In this document: positions 1 through 10,810 of the stretch, piece by piece
Layout of the letters: the number at the start of each line of letters is the position of its first letter
Numbering within the stretch: the first letter of the stretch is position 1
Source: Ailanthus altissimus
Lineage: Eukaryota > Streptophyta > Magnoliopsida > Sapindales > Simaroubaceae
DNA length: 64,000 bases
Assembly (NCBI GenBank): GCA_946807835.1
Contig: OX327694.1
Location: 9,436,001 to 9,500,000, forward strand
Direction of reading: 5' to 3'
Position numbers and translations under genes: made by a program
The notes under the pieces: generated by a model
What the model was told of the DNA's origin: nothing
Database searches by the model: none
What the model saw: the letters and a program-made list of their open reading frames with translations, nothing else

Positions 1-159
1 GTCCTTTGCATATCACCACATACAAAGGGTATAAGGAGAGGAGTATAACATACATTCTTATGGTGATAGATGGAGAACTGCTCATTTATATTTTTCATAA
101 GTATAGCTCACCCTATTATACCTCTAGCCCCATTTAGACTGCTCTCTTTGTTCACGGGG

Positions 160-1603
160 TAATAAGGGCAAATTTGTCATATATTTTCTCATGTTTTTAT
201 TATTGATATTTTATGGTTTTATGAGAATAGATGGCTATTTATGTGCATTATTGTTATTTATAGGGACTTGAACGAAATTTAAAGAAAGAACGCAAAAGGA
301 GCAAAAACAGGGACTAAAATGCAAAGTTTCCAAAATTTGAGTCCAGCGCCCCCGCGCCATAAGAATATCGCCCCAGCGTTAGAATAGTGATCGAAATAAG
401 AAAAACGACCTGCTTAAGTCGCATCCAGCGCCCCAGCGCTATCAACATACCGCGCCAGCGGTGAAGTCGTTTTCATGCAGCGCCCCAGCGCCAAGATCCC
501 ACTGCTCCAGCGGTAATAGCTTTTTCACGCGTCGCCCCAGCGACAGATGCACAACGCGCCAGCGGTAGTGCGAGTCCTAGTCCGACGAGATTTGTGATTT
601 TTAAGCTCATATCAATCCTTATATAAAGCCACTCGTTCCCAACCTTCAAGAATGAATCCAAGATGACCTAAGAGCACCAAGAATACAGAGCACGAGTCTT
701 GGAGAGCAATAGGAGCTTAATTGAAGCATCTTTAGAGAGAGATACAAGACGTTCTTCGGCATCAAGAGTTTCTAGGCAGCGCAATTAAGAGCAATTCGAC
801 GTCTATATCGGTTTGCGATTGATTGTATCATGTTTTATTTTTATTTTTACTGCTGTTCTCTTGTAGCCATGAGCTAACTTATTTTCTAGGGTTAATATTT
901 GAACTCAATATGTGCACTTAAATTGCCATATCTTTTAGTATTTAATAAACTTAGTCCTTTATTATTTAAATTACTTGTGTTTAATGCTTCAATATATCTG
1001 GCCAATATATGGTGAATGAATTGGTAATATTTTGATAAACTTGGAAGAGGAATCAATATATTTAGACCTAGGTAATTTGATGCATGATTGTAGAGTAACA
1101 TTCAATGTTGCATATGCAAGTTTCAACTTAGGATAGGAATATACCTAATTGGCATGTATGATCAATAAGACCTAATCTTAATGAATCTTAATTTATTACA
1201 AGTACCATAGGAATATAGGTATTTGGTAAATTAGGGTATACTTGCATGACCTTGGAAGAGGCTTGTGAATACATTAGTGTCTTGATCAATAATAAAGACT
1301 AAGTGAGTTAAATATGAGAGGATTAATCATTAGAAACATATTGAGGGATAATATTAATCCTAGGTTTTCTCTACGTTGCTATCTTTAAATCTCATTGCAT
1401 TGTGTTTTTGCTTTTATATTTCTTACATTCATTCTTAGATTTTTATTTTTCTGAATAATTATTAGAAAGATATAATTTTAATAATTGGTTAAAAAGAAAC
1501 AATTATCCCTGTGGGTTCGACATCCGACTTATTTAATCTCTTTATTACTTGCATACGATAGTGTATACTTGCACTTAATTGATGATATAGAATTATCGCA
1601 TCA
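160..1603 (+). repeat. Solo LTR, family A (Athila-like), plus orientation
   Basis: This 1444-bp LTR starts TAATAAGGGC (TG has become TA) and ends in ATCGCATCA. It is flanked by a perfect 5-bp TSD, CGGGG, at 155-159 and 1604-1608, with no internal region, so it is a solo LTR left by LTR-LTR recombination. A GC-rich block at about 340-570 repeats CCAGCG-type units, followed by a TATA box (TTATATAAAG, about 619). Near its end it has CCTGTGGGTTCGACATCC, a motif shared with the other Athila-type LTRs here. The inverted copy is at 6672-8120. Confidence 0.9.
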
Positions 1604-1649
1604 CGGGGCAAGCAATCATTCTACTATAGAATGCTCGAGGACTTAGCGT

Positions 1650-4600
1650 GACACTACTAGGGATCTCTAAGGCTTTTTTACATAGGCACGATCCTTAGAA
1701 TTTGGCTCTTGGTATTTGCACAGAGAGCTTGTAGAGATAATATTTTCCTTGAGAGATCTATCATTCTCTCTTTAACCGTGGTCTAAGTCATCCTTGCTTT
1801 CTTTCATACTACGAGAGTAAGGTGGCTCAGTGGCACAAAGAGTACATAATAGCCTAATAATCAGTAGAGACACATGAATATACTTAGAGAATATCTTTCA
1901 TTTCATTAGCAAACACTAGGAGCATAACTAGTATAGTTCTAACATCCTTCTACATATTAAATAGGTGGAAAATAAGTCCATTCAGTGTATTCAAGCTCCT
2001 GAACAAGAGTATGAGATAACAGTTAGCAAAAATCTTGAAAACAACTGAGTAGAAAATATATATGCCTACCACTTACAGATAGTATTTACAGAGTTGAGCT
2101 GCATTCCACGGATACTTGACTTGTCTGTATTTAGGTGAGTCAGCATCCCTGACCCGATCACCCTATCCACATGATAAAGACTCTGTCAGTTAGGGCCCAA
2201 AACCTTATCCAAAGGCTTTTTAGTATTCAAGTTCACATGGCGGAGGACTAAGTCATATTCCTTAAATTATCTTGGCTTAAATTTCTTGTCATACATTTTA
2301 TCTACCTGCTACTAGTAAGCTGCCGCTTTGATGGCTACTAAGTCTCATGTCTCTTCTAAAAGGTCTATATTAGCTGTAACTGAGATAACATTTGTAGTCT
2401 TAAAGAAGTTATTAACCTTTTGTATGGGCTCTCAGAGCTTAACTAGTATAACTACCTCAAATATGAAAGATTGGGCAATAGTAGTGGCAGTATGGATATG
2501 GTCCTATAGGCCCACAGTACGCTAGGCAAATCATCTACGTAACTCCTTTTGTAGCTCTCAAGCTTGTTCTTTATAACAGTTTTAATGATCTTGTTCATGT
2601 CCTCCACCTGCCCATTGGATTTAGGTTAAGCTATTAAGGCAAACCGATTGGTGATCTTTAAGTTTTTACAAAACTATCTGGATCTCTCGTTGTCAAACCA
2701 AGTCCCATTATCTGTAACTATGGCGTAAGGCAACCAAAGCGACAAAGTATAGCTTGCCATATGAACTTAGTAGCCTTTCTCTCAGGGCTTGAGATCAAGA
2801 GCTTGGCCTCAGCCCACTTAGTCATGTAGTCTACATCTATAATAACATATTTAGCTTATTTCTTTCCAATTGGCATAGGGTCGGTGAGATCTACCATTTA
2901 TATGGCAAAGGGCCAAAGGAAGCTAAATACTGTAAGGTTCTTAGGAGGTTGCCTCGGTATCTTTACGAACTTTTGGCAGTTGTCACACTTCTTTATTAGG
3001 TCTTTCACGTCACACTTCATGTTGAACCAGAAGTATCATTACCTTAGTACCTTGTAGGTTAAGACTCTACATTCTCTGTGGTTTCTGTACATCCCTCTAT
3101 GTATGTCCCTAAGTACGTACTGTCTTTTCTGAGGGTGCAGGTACCTCAGGTAGGGTAGGAAAGCTCATCTCTTGTAGAGTACCTCATCAATTACGATGTA
3201 TTTGACTACTTGGTACCTCAGCTTTTTGGCTTGTATTTTATGCTCAGTGATGACTCCGTCCTTTAAGTAATGAATAATGGGATCCATCTAGTAAGTTTAA
3301 TCATCAACTGAGCAGATTTTCATGGGCTTCTTAAGGTGGATACTAGGTTCAGGTATGATTTCTACTATTACTGTCTTGGGCAACTTAATAGTATCGGTAG
3401 ATGCTAGTGTAACCAATAAGTTATCTTTGTAGTTGTCTATTCTTATGACTTGCTTAACACGGATCTCTCTAAATGCTTTGATCAGCTCTTGAGCCTTCTT
3501 CAGGTAAGTTTGCATATTTTCTTCCTTGGTCTTTTATTTATTGTTGATCTGGCTAACTATAAGTTGGGAGTCATTCTTGACTACCAATTATCGAGCTCCT
3601 AAGGCCTTAGCCATCTTTAATCTCATGATCATGGACTCATACTTAACCTTATTATTAGACGCCTTAAAGCCAGACTTCAAGGTGTAGCTCACTTCTACTC
3701 CTTTAAGGTTGATTGTGATGACTTTAGCTCTATTTTCTTAGTCGTTCAAAGCTCCATCTATGTGCACAGTCTAATGAGTCACCTTCTGCTACTCGTCAGG
3801 ATTATACTTTTCCTTTACTTTCGTCTCTAAGTCTAGTGTAAGCTTAACCATGAAGTCTTCAATGGCTTGGGCTTTGATAAAAGGGCGCAGTTTATAGGTG
3901 ATATCGAACTCACTTATCTTGTATGACCATTTTATTAGTCGCCTTGATAAGTTTACCTTTAGCGGTAAATTAGTGAATACTATAATGGTATGAGCTAAGA
4001 AGTATAGGTGTAGCCTTATTGTCATGCTACCAGAGCTAGCGCGTACTTCTCAGTGGGTTGATACCGCTTCTCAGGATTGATTAAAAGTTTACTGATGTAG
4101 TAGATTGGCCTCTGGACTTCATCACATTCCTTCTTCACTAGTACTGAGCTAGTTGCAATTTTGGATATGGCTAAGTAAATTAGGAGTACATCACCAAGTT
4201 GCTAACTATTGAGCATGAAAGGCTTCTCCAGATATTGCTTTAGCTTTGCGAAGGCCTTCTTGCACTCAAGAGTTCAAACTATGTTATTCCAAGCCTTCAA
4301 TACTTTGAAGAAAAGTTGGCAACGATTAGTAACCTTAAAGATGAACCTGTTTAATGCGACTACTCGTCCTGTTAAGCTCAACATGTCTTTCATTGCCTTG
4401 GGGATTTTTATCTCTTTTATGGCTCTTATATTCTTTAATTAGCTTTAATCCTTGTTTGTTGTACAATAAACCCAAGAAATTTTCCCTTAGTTTACGCTAA
4501 ATATGCACTTCTCCGTATTAGTTTCATGTTGTAATTCCTTAACACCTAAAATATTTCCTACAAGACTGATACATGGTCAACAGCAAGTGTGAACTTTGTG

Positions 4601-5500
4601 ATTATGTCATCAATGTAGATCTGTATGGTCTCCTTAATATGATCCTTGAAGAGTTTGTTCACTAAATGCTCATAAGTCACTCCAGCATTCTTAAGTCGAT
4701 AAGACATTATTTTGTAGCAGTACAGTCCACTGTTGGTGATAAAGGTGGTCTTTTTCTTATTTGGAACATACATCTTGATCTAGTTGTAGCCTAAGAAGGT
4801 ATTCATGAAGCTGAGGAGTTCATGCCCTAAGGTCGAATCAACTAGGAAAGGCTTTGTTAAGGTCAATGAAGTCCACACATATACACTACTTCCATTCGCC
4901 TTTTTCACTAGCACGACATTAGAGACCCACTCAGGGTACTGAGCTTCTCAAATGAAGTCGGTATTGAATCACCTTTCCACCTCATCTTCAATAGCTTTGT
5001 ATCTCTCTTAGTTGAAATACCTTATCTTCTACTTGACTGGTTATGGTTGGGATCTATATTTAGCATATAACATGCTAGCTTCAGATTAATCTCGAGCATG
5101 TCCTCATGGGTCTAGGTGAACATATCTATGTAATCATTGAGGAATATGATTAGAGCTTTCCTGACCTCCTCGGGTATTGAGAAGCTTATCTTGACACTCT
5201 TACTCAGGTCACTTAGAGAGACTGAGACCGAGATGAGTTCCTCAATAGGCTCACTCTGCTTCTCCTCACTTTTTTCCTTTGGGTTCAGTATAGCATTTGA
5301 TAACTTGGCTTCACAGCAGTTGTATAGCACTTTCTGGTTGTTGCCTAGTCACCTTTCACAATGATGACCTCCTCATTTAGTAGGATCTTCATAACTAGGT
5401 GATATATGAATATAACAGCTTGGGTAGCTATCGACCTAGAGGGGTCTGACCTAAAAAGTATGAGGAAAGTGTTAGAGAAGTTCGTGATTGTTGGGACTTC
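1650..5500 (-). pseudogene. Tat-type pol remnant (protease region, RT, RNase H, integrase)
   Basis: Translated minus-strand pieces appear in normal pol order from right to left. At about 5112-5330 lies the acidic linker ahead of RT. At 4558-4773 is an RT piece with YCYKIMSYRLKNAG and a degenerate active site YIDDI. At 3789-4025 is an RNase H tail ending IKAQAIEDFMVKLT, as in Tat RNase H. At about 2700-2860 is the integrase core, with VDYMTKWAEAK and TDNGT. Many stops and frameshifts separate these blocks, so no functional protein is possible. The region left of about 2200 has no readable domain. Confidence 0.7.
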
Positions 5501-5637
5501 CGTTGCCAATGGTCAAATCGGGTTTAAAACTCTTTTCAATGATGAAGAATTCAAGAGTAAACTAAACACCAAGTAAAAGCTAGTTGACTTGAGGGGACTG
5601 ATAAGATTTAAAGGACGCAAGAAAATATAAGGCCAGT

Positions 5638-6531
5638 TGTTGGTGCGAGTGAGGTAATCGCAACAGTGCTTCAATGCTTAAGTCATGTGACTATTGTGTG
5701 GTGAAAGTTTCCTAAGGTTTATTTGCCTCCAGAAAGAATGTAGAAAAATTTAGAGAAAGGACGAGAGTTGTCTCTTACTAGAGAGTTGTTTAAAATTAAA
5801 ATTCTCCTACTACCTTGCAAATTTGGAGATAAACTTTAGCTTAGAGGTTCTAGGTTGGAGATTTCCCCTCCAATGAGACACATGGAAAACTAAAATTAGA
5901 AAATCGTCCCTATTATGAGGGGTATTTTGGATAACTTTCTTTGGAGGGGTAATGAGGTCATTAGACCTTCCCTAACATTTGAAACACTTTCTGGAGCTGT
6001 CAGCTTGATTTGGTGAAACCTAAGAGCTCTTAGGGTTCGTTTGACTCTATCCCTCTAAGCTGAATAGGTCTTATGCTGAGTTGCCCAACTATCCCATAAA
6101 ACTCTACCTACTTTGTCAGCATTATCAATAGGAGACAAAGTTCTAATGTATACTAATGTAGATGTCGGTGATTGACTCATTGAGGATTCTCTTATCCAAC
6201 CTTATCTTTAGGTCTAGCAGTTGGATGATGTGGTATCTAGGTGCTCCTTTAGTAGGTCCTGCTAATGACATGACAGATCCTAAGTGACAGGTGTTCAAAC
6301 TTCTGTGACGTGTCATCTGACACCGCTACTAAGTTGTGACACATGTCTTAGCACATGTCCTACTAGATAGGCTTTTGAGCCAAGTTGTGGAGGTCCAATT
6401 GTTTGAGCCCAAGTTCAGTCTTACTGAGCTGGTTAGTTTTAATTCGGGCTGCTCAATAAGAGGTCTAGGCCTGAGTATTGAATTGGGCTCCCCCGTGTTA
6501 GGCTGAGTGTTACCAATATTTACCTCCAACA
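5638..6531 (-). repeat. 5' LTR of the minus-strand Tat element
   Basis: Read on the minus strand this 894-bp segment begins TGTTGGAGG and ends CACCAACA, giving the TGTTGG/CCAACA terminal inverted repeat of plant LTRs. It lies immediately upstream (minus sense) of the pol remnant. Only the outer flank (AGTTT, 6532-6536) could be a TSD, and its partner is outside the window. Boundaries come from the terminal motif only, because no second copy is available to confirm them. Confidence 0.55.
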
Positions 6532-6617
6532 AGTTTCAACATAATATTGATGAAATTTCTACCTATTTTATTATTTTACTATTAATTATATATATTTCCT
6601 TTTTAGTCATACAAATT

Positions 6618-8505
6618 GATATTTTGATGATAATCAAACACATGTTGTTTGTAATACATTAGTCTATTAGGTGATGCGATATTTCTATATCTTAAAATTA
6701 AGTGCAAGTATACATTATCGTATACAAGTAATAAAGATACTAAATAAGTCAGATGTCGAACCCACAGGGATAATTTCTTCTTTTTAACCAATTACTAAAA
6801 TTATATCTTCCTAATAATTATTCAAAAAAATAAAAATCTAAGAATTAATGTAGAAAATATAAAGGCAAAAATATAATGCAAAGAGATTTAGTTGATAGCA
6901 ATATAGAGAAAACCTAGGATTAATATTATCCCTCAATATGCTTTCTAATGATCAATCTTCTAATATTTAACTCCCTTAGTCTTTGTTATTGATCAAGACA
7001 CTAATGTATTCGCAAGCTTCTTCCAAGGTCATGTAAGTATACCTCAATTTACCAAATACCTATATTCCTATGGTACTTGTAATAAATTAAGATTCATTAA
7101 AATTAAGTCTTATTGATCATACATGCCAATTAGGTATATTCCTATCTTAAGTTGAAACTTGCATATGCAACATTGAATGTTACTCTACAATCATGCATCA
7201 AATTACCTAGGTCAAAATATTATGATTCATCTTTCGAGTTTATCAATGATAGTACCAACTCATTCACTATATATTGGTCAGATATATTGAAGCATTAAGA
7301 TCAAGTAATTTAAATATCAAAGAACTAAGTTTATTAAATATTTGAAAGATATGGCAATTAAGCACACATATTGAGTTCAAGTATTAACCTTAGAAAATAA
7401 GTTTAGCTCATGGCTACAAGAGAACAGCAGTAAAAATAATAATAAACCATGATACAATCAATAGCAAACCGATATAGACGTCGAATTGCTCTTAATTGCA
7501 CTGCCTAAGAACTCTTAATGCTAAAGAACGCCTTGAATCTCTCTCTAAACTTGCTTCAATTAAACTTCTATTACTCTCTAAGACTCGTGCTCTGTATTCT
7601 TGGTGTTCTTGAATGTATCTTGAGTAGCTCTTGGATGATTTTTCAAGGCTGGGAACGAGTGGCTCTTTATAGGGATTGATATGAGCTTGAAATTCTTAAT
7701 TCTCGTCGACTAGGACTCGTGCTACCGCTGGGGCATTATGCAATTGTCGCTGGGGCGACACGTGAAAAAGGCTTCACCGCTGGAGCGGTAGGTTGATGGC
7801 ATTGGGGCTCTGTCCCATCGCTGGCGTGATGAAGGTCTGGCGCTAAGGCGCCATATGCGACTTAAACAGGTCATTTTTGTTATTTCGATCACTGTTCCAG
7901 AGCTGGGGCTATAATCCTTGTGGCGCTGGGGCGATGGACTCATACTTTGAAAACTTTACATTTTAGTCCCTGTTTTCGCTCCTTTTGCATTCTTTCTTTA
8001 AATTTTGTTCAAGTCCCTATAAATAACAATAATACACATAAATAGTCATTTATTCTCATAAAATAATAAAATATCAAAAGTAAAAACATGAGAAATTATA
8101 TGATAAATTTGCCTTTATCATTAGGTATTAAAGGTTTAAGTACAGAAGGAAAGCATATTATAAGTAGAGAACACATAACAACTTAAAGGTTTTAAGACTT
8201 TAACAAATTAAAATGACATATTGAGAATTAAATGGTACTTTATGAGACCAAATTGTCCACAAATTTAATGTTATTAGAAAGATAATTGTATTAATTTTTT
8301 AAAGAATTTTACATAAGTCAATTTGGAGTTGTCTAAAAAATATTATGGTCAAATTATTCAAGCATGCATAGAATAAAAGGTGAAAAGCAGTTGTGCAGTT
8401 TGAGAATCGGTTTTACACCTAGTTTAAATAGAATGAAACCAATTGAATCTGTTTCCAACCAGTCAAATCGATTCTGCATTTTTTTAGATTTGTTTTCATT
8501 CTTGG
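6618..8505 (+). repeat. Old copia LTR fragment (SIRE-like), first part, with nested solo LTR
   Basis: After removing the solo LTR at 6672-8120, the flanks read as one LTR that starts TGATATTTTGATGATAATC, a common start of SIRE/Maximus copia LTRs. The rest of this LTR resumes at 20909-21005 (with GACATAGGTCG and AACCACGTAAA near its end) and probably at 31550. The Athila and Tekay elements therefore both sit inside this one older LTR. Family assignment is from remembered LTR features and is tentative. No coding sequence is visible. Confidence 0.45.
6672..8120 (-). repeat. Solo LTR, family A, minus orientation
   Basis: This 1449-bp LTR is the inverted counterpart of 160-1603. On the minus strand it begins TGATAAAGGC and ends ATCGCATCA. 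A perfect TSD, TTAGG, lies at 6667-6671 and 8121-8125. It keeps the GC-rich CAGCG block (about 7720-7940) and the GTGGGTTCGACATC motif (about 6750). There is no internal region, so it is solo. Confidence 0.92.
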
Positions 8506-8510
8506 CCTTG

Positions 8511-10064
8511 TGATGAACACATGAAAATGCATGTTGTTAAAAGATTCAATCACCATTTAATGTCACTAATTTTAGTATTTTTTGTATTTTTAGCTTGAAA
8601 TAAAGTGTTCTCCTTAAATTGTGATTAATGAATGTTATTTGGACAGATTTAGGTAAATTGGACATAACTCTCAATGTAGAAATCGAAATGAAGAAATTCT
8701 TAAACCTGGTGCAACATGACTCAATCTTACACAAATTTGAAGAACAGTGGAAAAGCCAAATCCAACATGTTATGGGCCAAACATTGAGATACAACAGAAT
8801 CGGACTACAACTCTTACCCAGCTTGCCCAACTCACGTATTTGAACCGTATCTCCCAAAATACATACTCAATTGGTATAATTATTGAAGCTGTGAATTGAT
8901 GACTTAACTATCAACAACTCGTATGTTTATGGTAAAGTCCAAATCAGCCGTTATCATGGACCAAATCGCATTACAAGTGGGTAAAATAGTTGTTGGCCGA
9001 ATTCTGATGTATCTTTGGAAGTTTGCTCATATCTCATTGGATACTCATCCAATTTGCATGAAATCAGTGCCTATGGAAAGAAGAGTCAAAATTCTACAAC
9101 TTTCATGTCGGCTGCAGAAGCTGAATTGATCATTTACATTATCAAAAATATGCTGCAAGTGGATACATGAGTTATTGGCTTAAAATTATTGAAGATTGAT
9201 ATCATCCATGACATATGTCCATTCATTGCCTATATAAGGAGACCCTTAGGACGTTTTTAATAGATAATTTCTCTCTTCTTTTATTCTCATTAACATGTAT
9301 TGTAATTTAGGCTAGAGTTCCTAGCAAGGCTAAGAGATGAACTTTTATGTGTAGTAAATCTACTTCCATGCTTTGATTCGGTGTCAAGAGCTATAAATGT
9401 TGTAAGTTTGGTTTTGATTAAACTCTTATCTATTTTATTTTCTATAATCCAGAGGTTATAATTTTCATGTCTCATATATGTTCAGTCATGCTTTTCTTAT
9501 GTGATTCATGTTGATTTATAATTGTTACTGGTTACATTGTTTTATATGTTAATCTTTTATTGCAGTATTGTCAATTTGATATATTGTCGATCTTAGATAA
9601 CATGTAAGGGCAATAAATGTTTGATATTCAAGTTAATATTTTACTGCAATATTGTCAAAATGATATATTGTCCATCTTAGATAACTTGTATAAATAACAT
9701 GATGTGTGTTAATGCTTGCAAAGAGTTTAACTAAATCAAATACATGTGTTATCAAATGTGCTATATATTACATACCTTCCGATTGATTGTTTGGGATGTG
9801 AAACTTTCAGTTGAGTTATAAATATCGAATCAAAGTATAGAGTAGATTTATAAAGCATAATTGTGATTCTCAAAGCCTTGCTTAAATCATCATAAGACAT
9901 TTTCCTCAATTCATAGACAATTCTTTCTCATCCGTTTAAATCAATTAACCCTTTGCTACTGCTTTAATATTTTACTTCACTAACCTATTTTGCCAAGAGC
10001 TTCCTCGTGGGATCGACACCTCAATCTATACTACGATAGCTGCGTTATATTTTAAGCGTAAACA
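8511..10064 (+). repeat. 5' LTR of the Athila-type element
   Basis: This 1554-bp repeat starts TGATGAACAC and ends GCGTAAACA. It matches 19350-20903 along its whole length and the solo LTR at 56413-57971. Near the end it has CTCGTGGGATCGACACC, typical of the Athila group. The short ORFs inside it recur in all three LTR copies simply because the LTR recurs; they are not supported as genes. Confidence 0.95.
9231..9238 (+). promoter_or_regulatory. LTR TATA box
   Basis: TATATAAG lies within GCCTATATAAGGAGACCC, about 830 bp before the 5' LTR end. The same box is kept at 20070-20077 in the 3' LTR and about 57134 in the solo copy. It is the likely core promoter, with transcription starting about 30 bp downstream. 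Confidence 0.7.
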
Positions 10065-10070
10065 AAAATT

Positions 10071-10088
10071 TGGCGCCGTTGCCAGGGA
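10071..10088 (+). other. Primer-binding site of the Athila-type element
   Basis: TGGCGCCGTTGCCAGGGA begins six bases after the 5' LTR end. TGG plus this core is the usual Athila-group primer site, which I recall as complementary to tRNA-Asp. It fixes the LTR/internal boundary. Confidence 0.85.
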
Positions 10089-10203
10089 AGCACACTAAGC
10101 GAAAGTCGGTTGCGATTATAAATACTAAAGTGGTAACTTTGTATATTTTCTTTTCTTTGTAAACTCTTAGTTTATTTCCTTTGTTGTAATTTATTTATTA
10201 TTC

Positions 10204-10720
10204 ATGGTTAGTTCTACCACCTAATTTATTTTGTTTTCTTTAGTTAATTTGTTATATTTTATATTATCTTAATGGCTGGTTTTGCCGCCTAATTAGTTTA
10301 TTTTCTTTTATCTATTTATTGCACTTTATTTCTTATGGCTAGTTTTACCGCCTAACTTTGTTCACTTTCTTTTATTTATTTATTGTACTTTATTTCTTTA
10401 GTTAATTTATTGTATTTTCTTTTTATTTTATGGCTGGTTCTACCACCTAACTTAGTTTCTTTATTTCGTATTGTACTCTATTTATTTATTGCACTTTTTT
10501 TATTGTACTTTATTTTCATTTTCTTTTACATATTTATTGCAATTTATTTTCTTTAGTTAATATGTTGTATTTTCTTTTTATGGCCGGTTCTACCGCCTAA
10601 CCTTTTATTTATTTACTTATTGTATTTTCTTTTTATTATTTAATTATTGTACTTTTTCGTATTTTATAGTCTTTTGTTTAGTTATTGTTTTTATATTTCA
10701 TGGTTGGTCTTACCACCTAA
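10204..10720 (+). promoter_or_regulatory. Leader array of six 7-codon uORFs that can also form hairpins
   Basis: Six copies of a 21-nt unit lie at 10204-10224, 10272-10292, 10335-10355, 10430-10450, 10580-10600 and 10700-10720, separated by T-rich spacers. Each is exactly ATG, five sense codons and TAA. In each copy the bases between start and stop can pair (GG(C/T) with (G/A)CC, then GGT or AGT with ACC or GCC). One stem position is C/G in copies 2, 3 and 5 and T/A in copies 1 and 6, which looks like compensation. A further mini-ORF at 10807-10824 overlaps the gag start. Nearly every ATG in the leader lies in such a mini-ORF. Roles in ribosome shunting, reinitiation or packaging are possible but inferred. 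Confidence 0.6.
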
Positions 10721-10810
10721 CTTATTTCTATTTCTTGTTGTGTTTATTCCACTTCTTAATTTTCCTTAAGCATTTCTTTCCTAAAAAAAAAAAAAAAAAA
10801 ATTAGGATGT

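Larger units (their letters stand above)
1..6531 (-). mobile_element. Decayed Tat-lineage Ty3/gypsy element, 3' part outside the window
   Basis: A minus-strand gypsy element fills this stretch except for the solo LTR inserted at 160-1603. Reading leftwards it has a 5' LTR (5638-6531), a short leader, and degenerate pol. No gag is recognisable between leader and protease region, so gag appears deleted. The 3' LTR is not seen and would lie left of position 1. Stretches 1-159 and 1609-2200 hold no readable domain and are taken as its 3' untranslated part. Assignment to Tat rests on RT, RNase H and integrase fragments; it is a dead copy. Confidence 0.65.

Noticed and set aside
8546..9475. Reading frames of 60-100 codons conserved at 8546-9475, 19385-20314 and 56448-57382
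   Set aside because: They recur only because the three LTR copies recur; frames lie on both strands, carry no domain, and differ by stops and frameshifts between copies.
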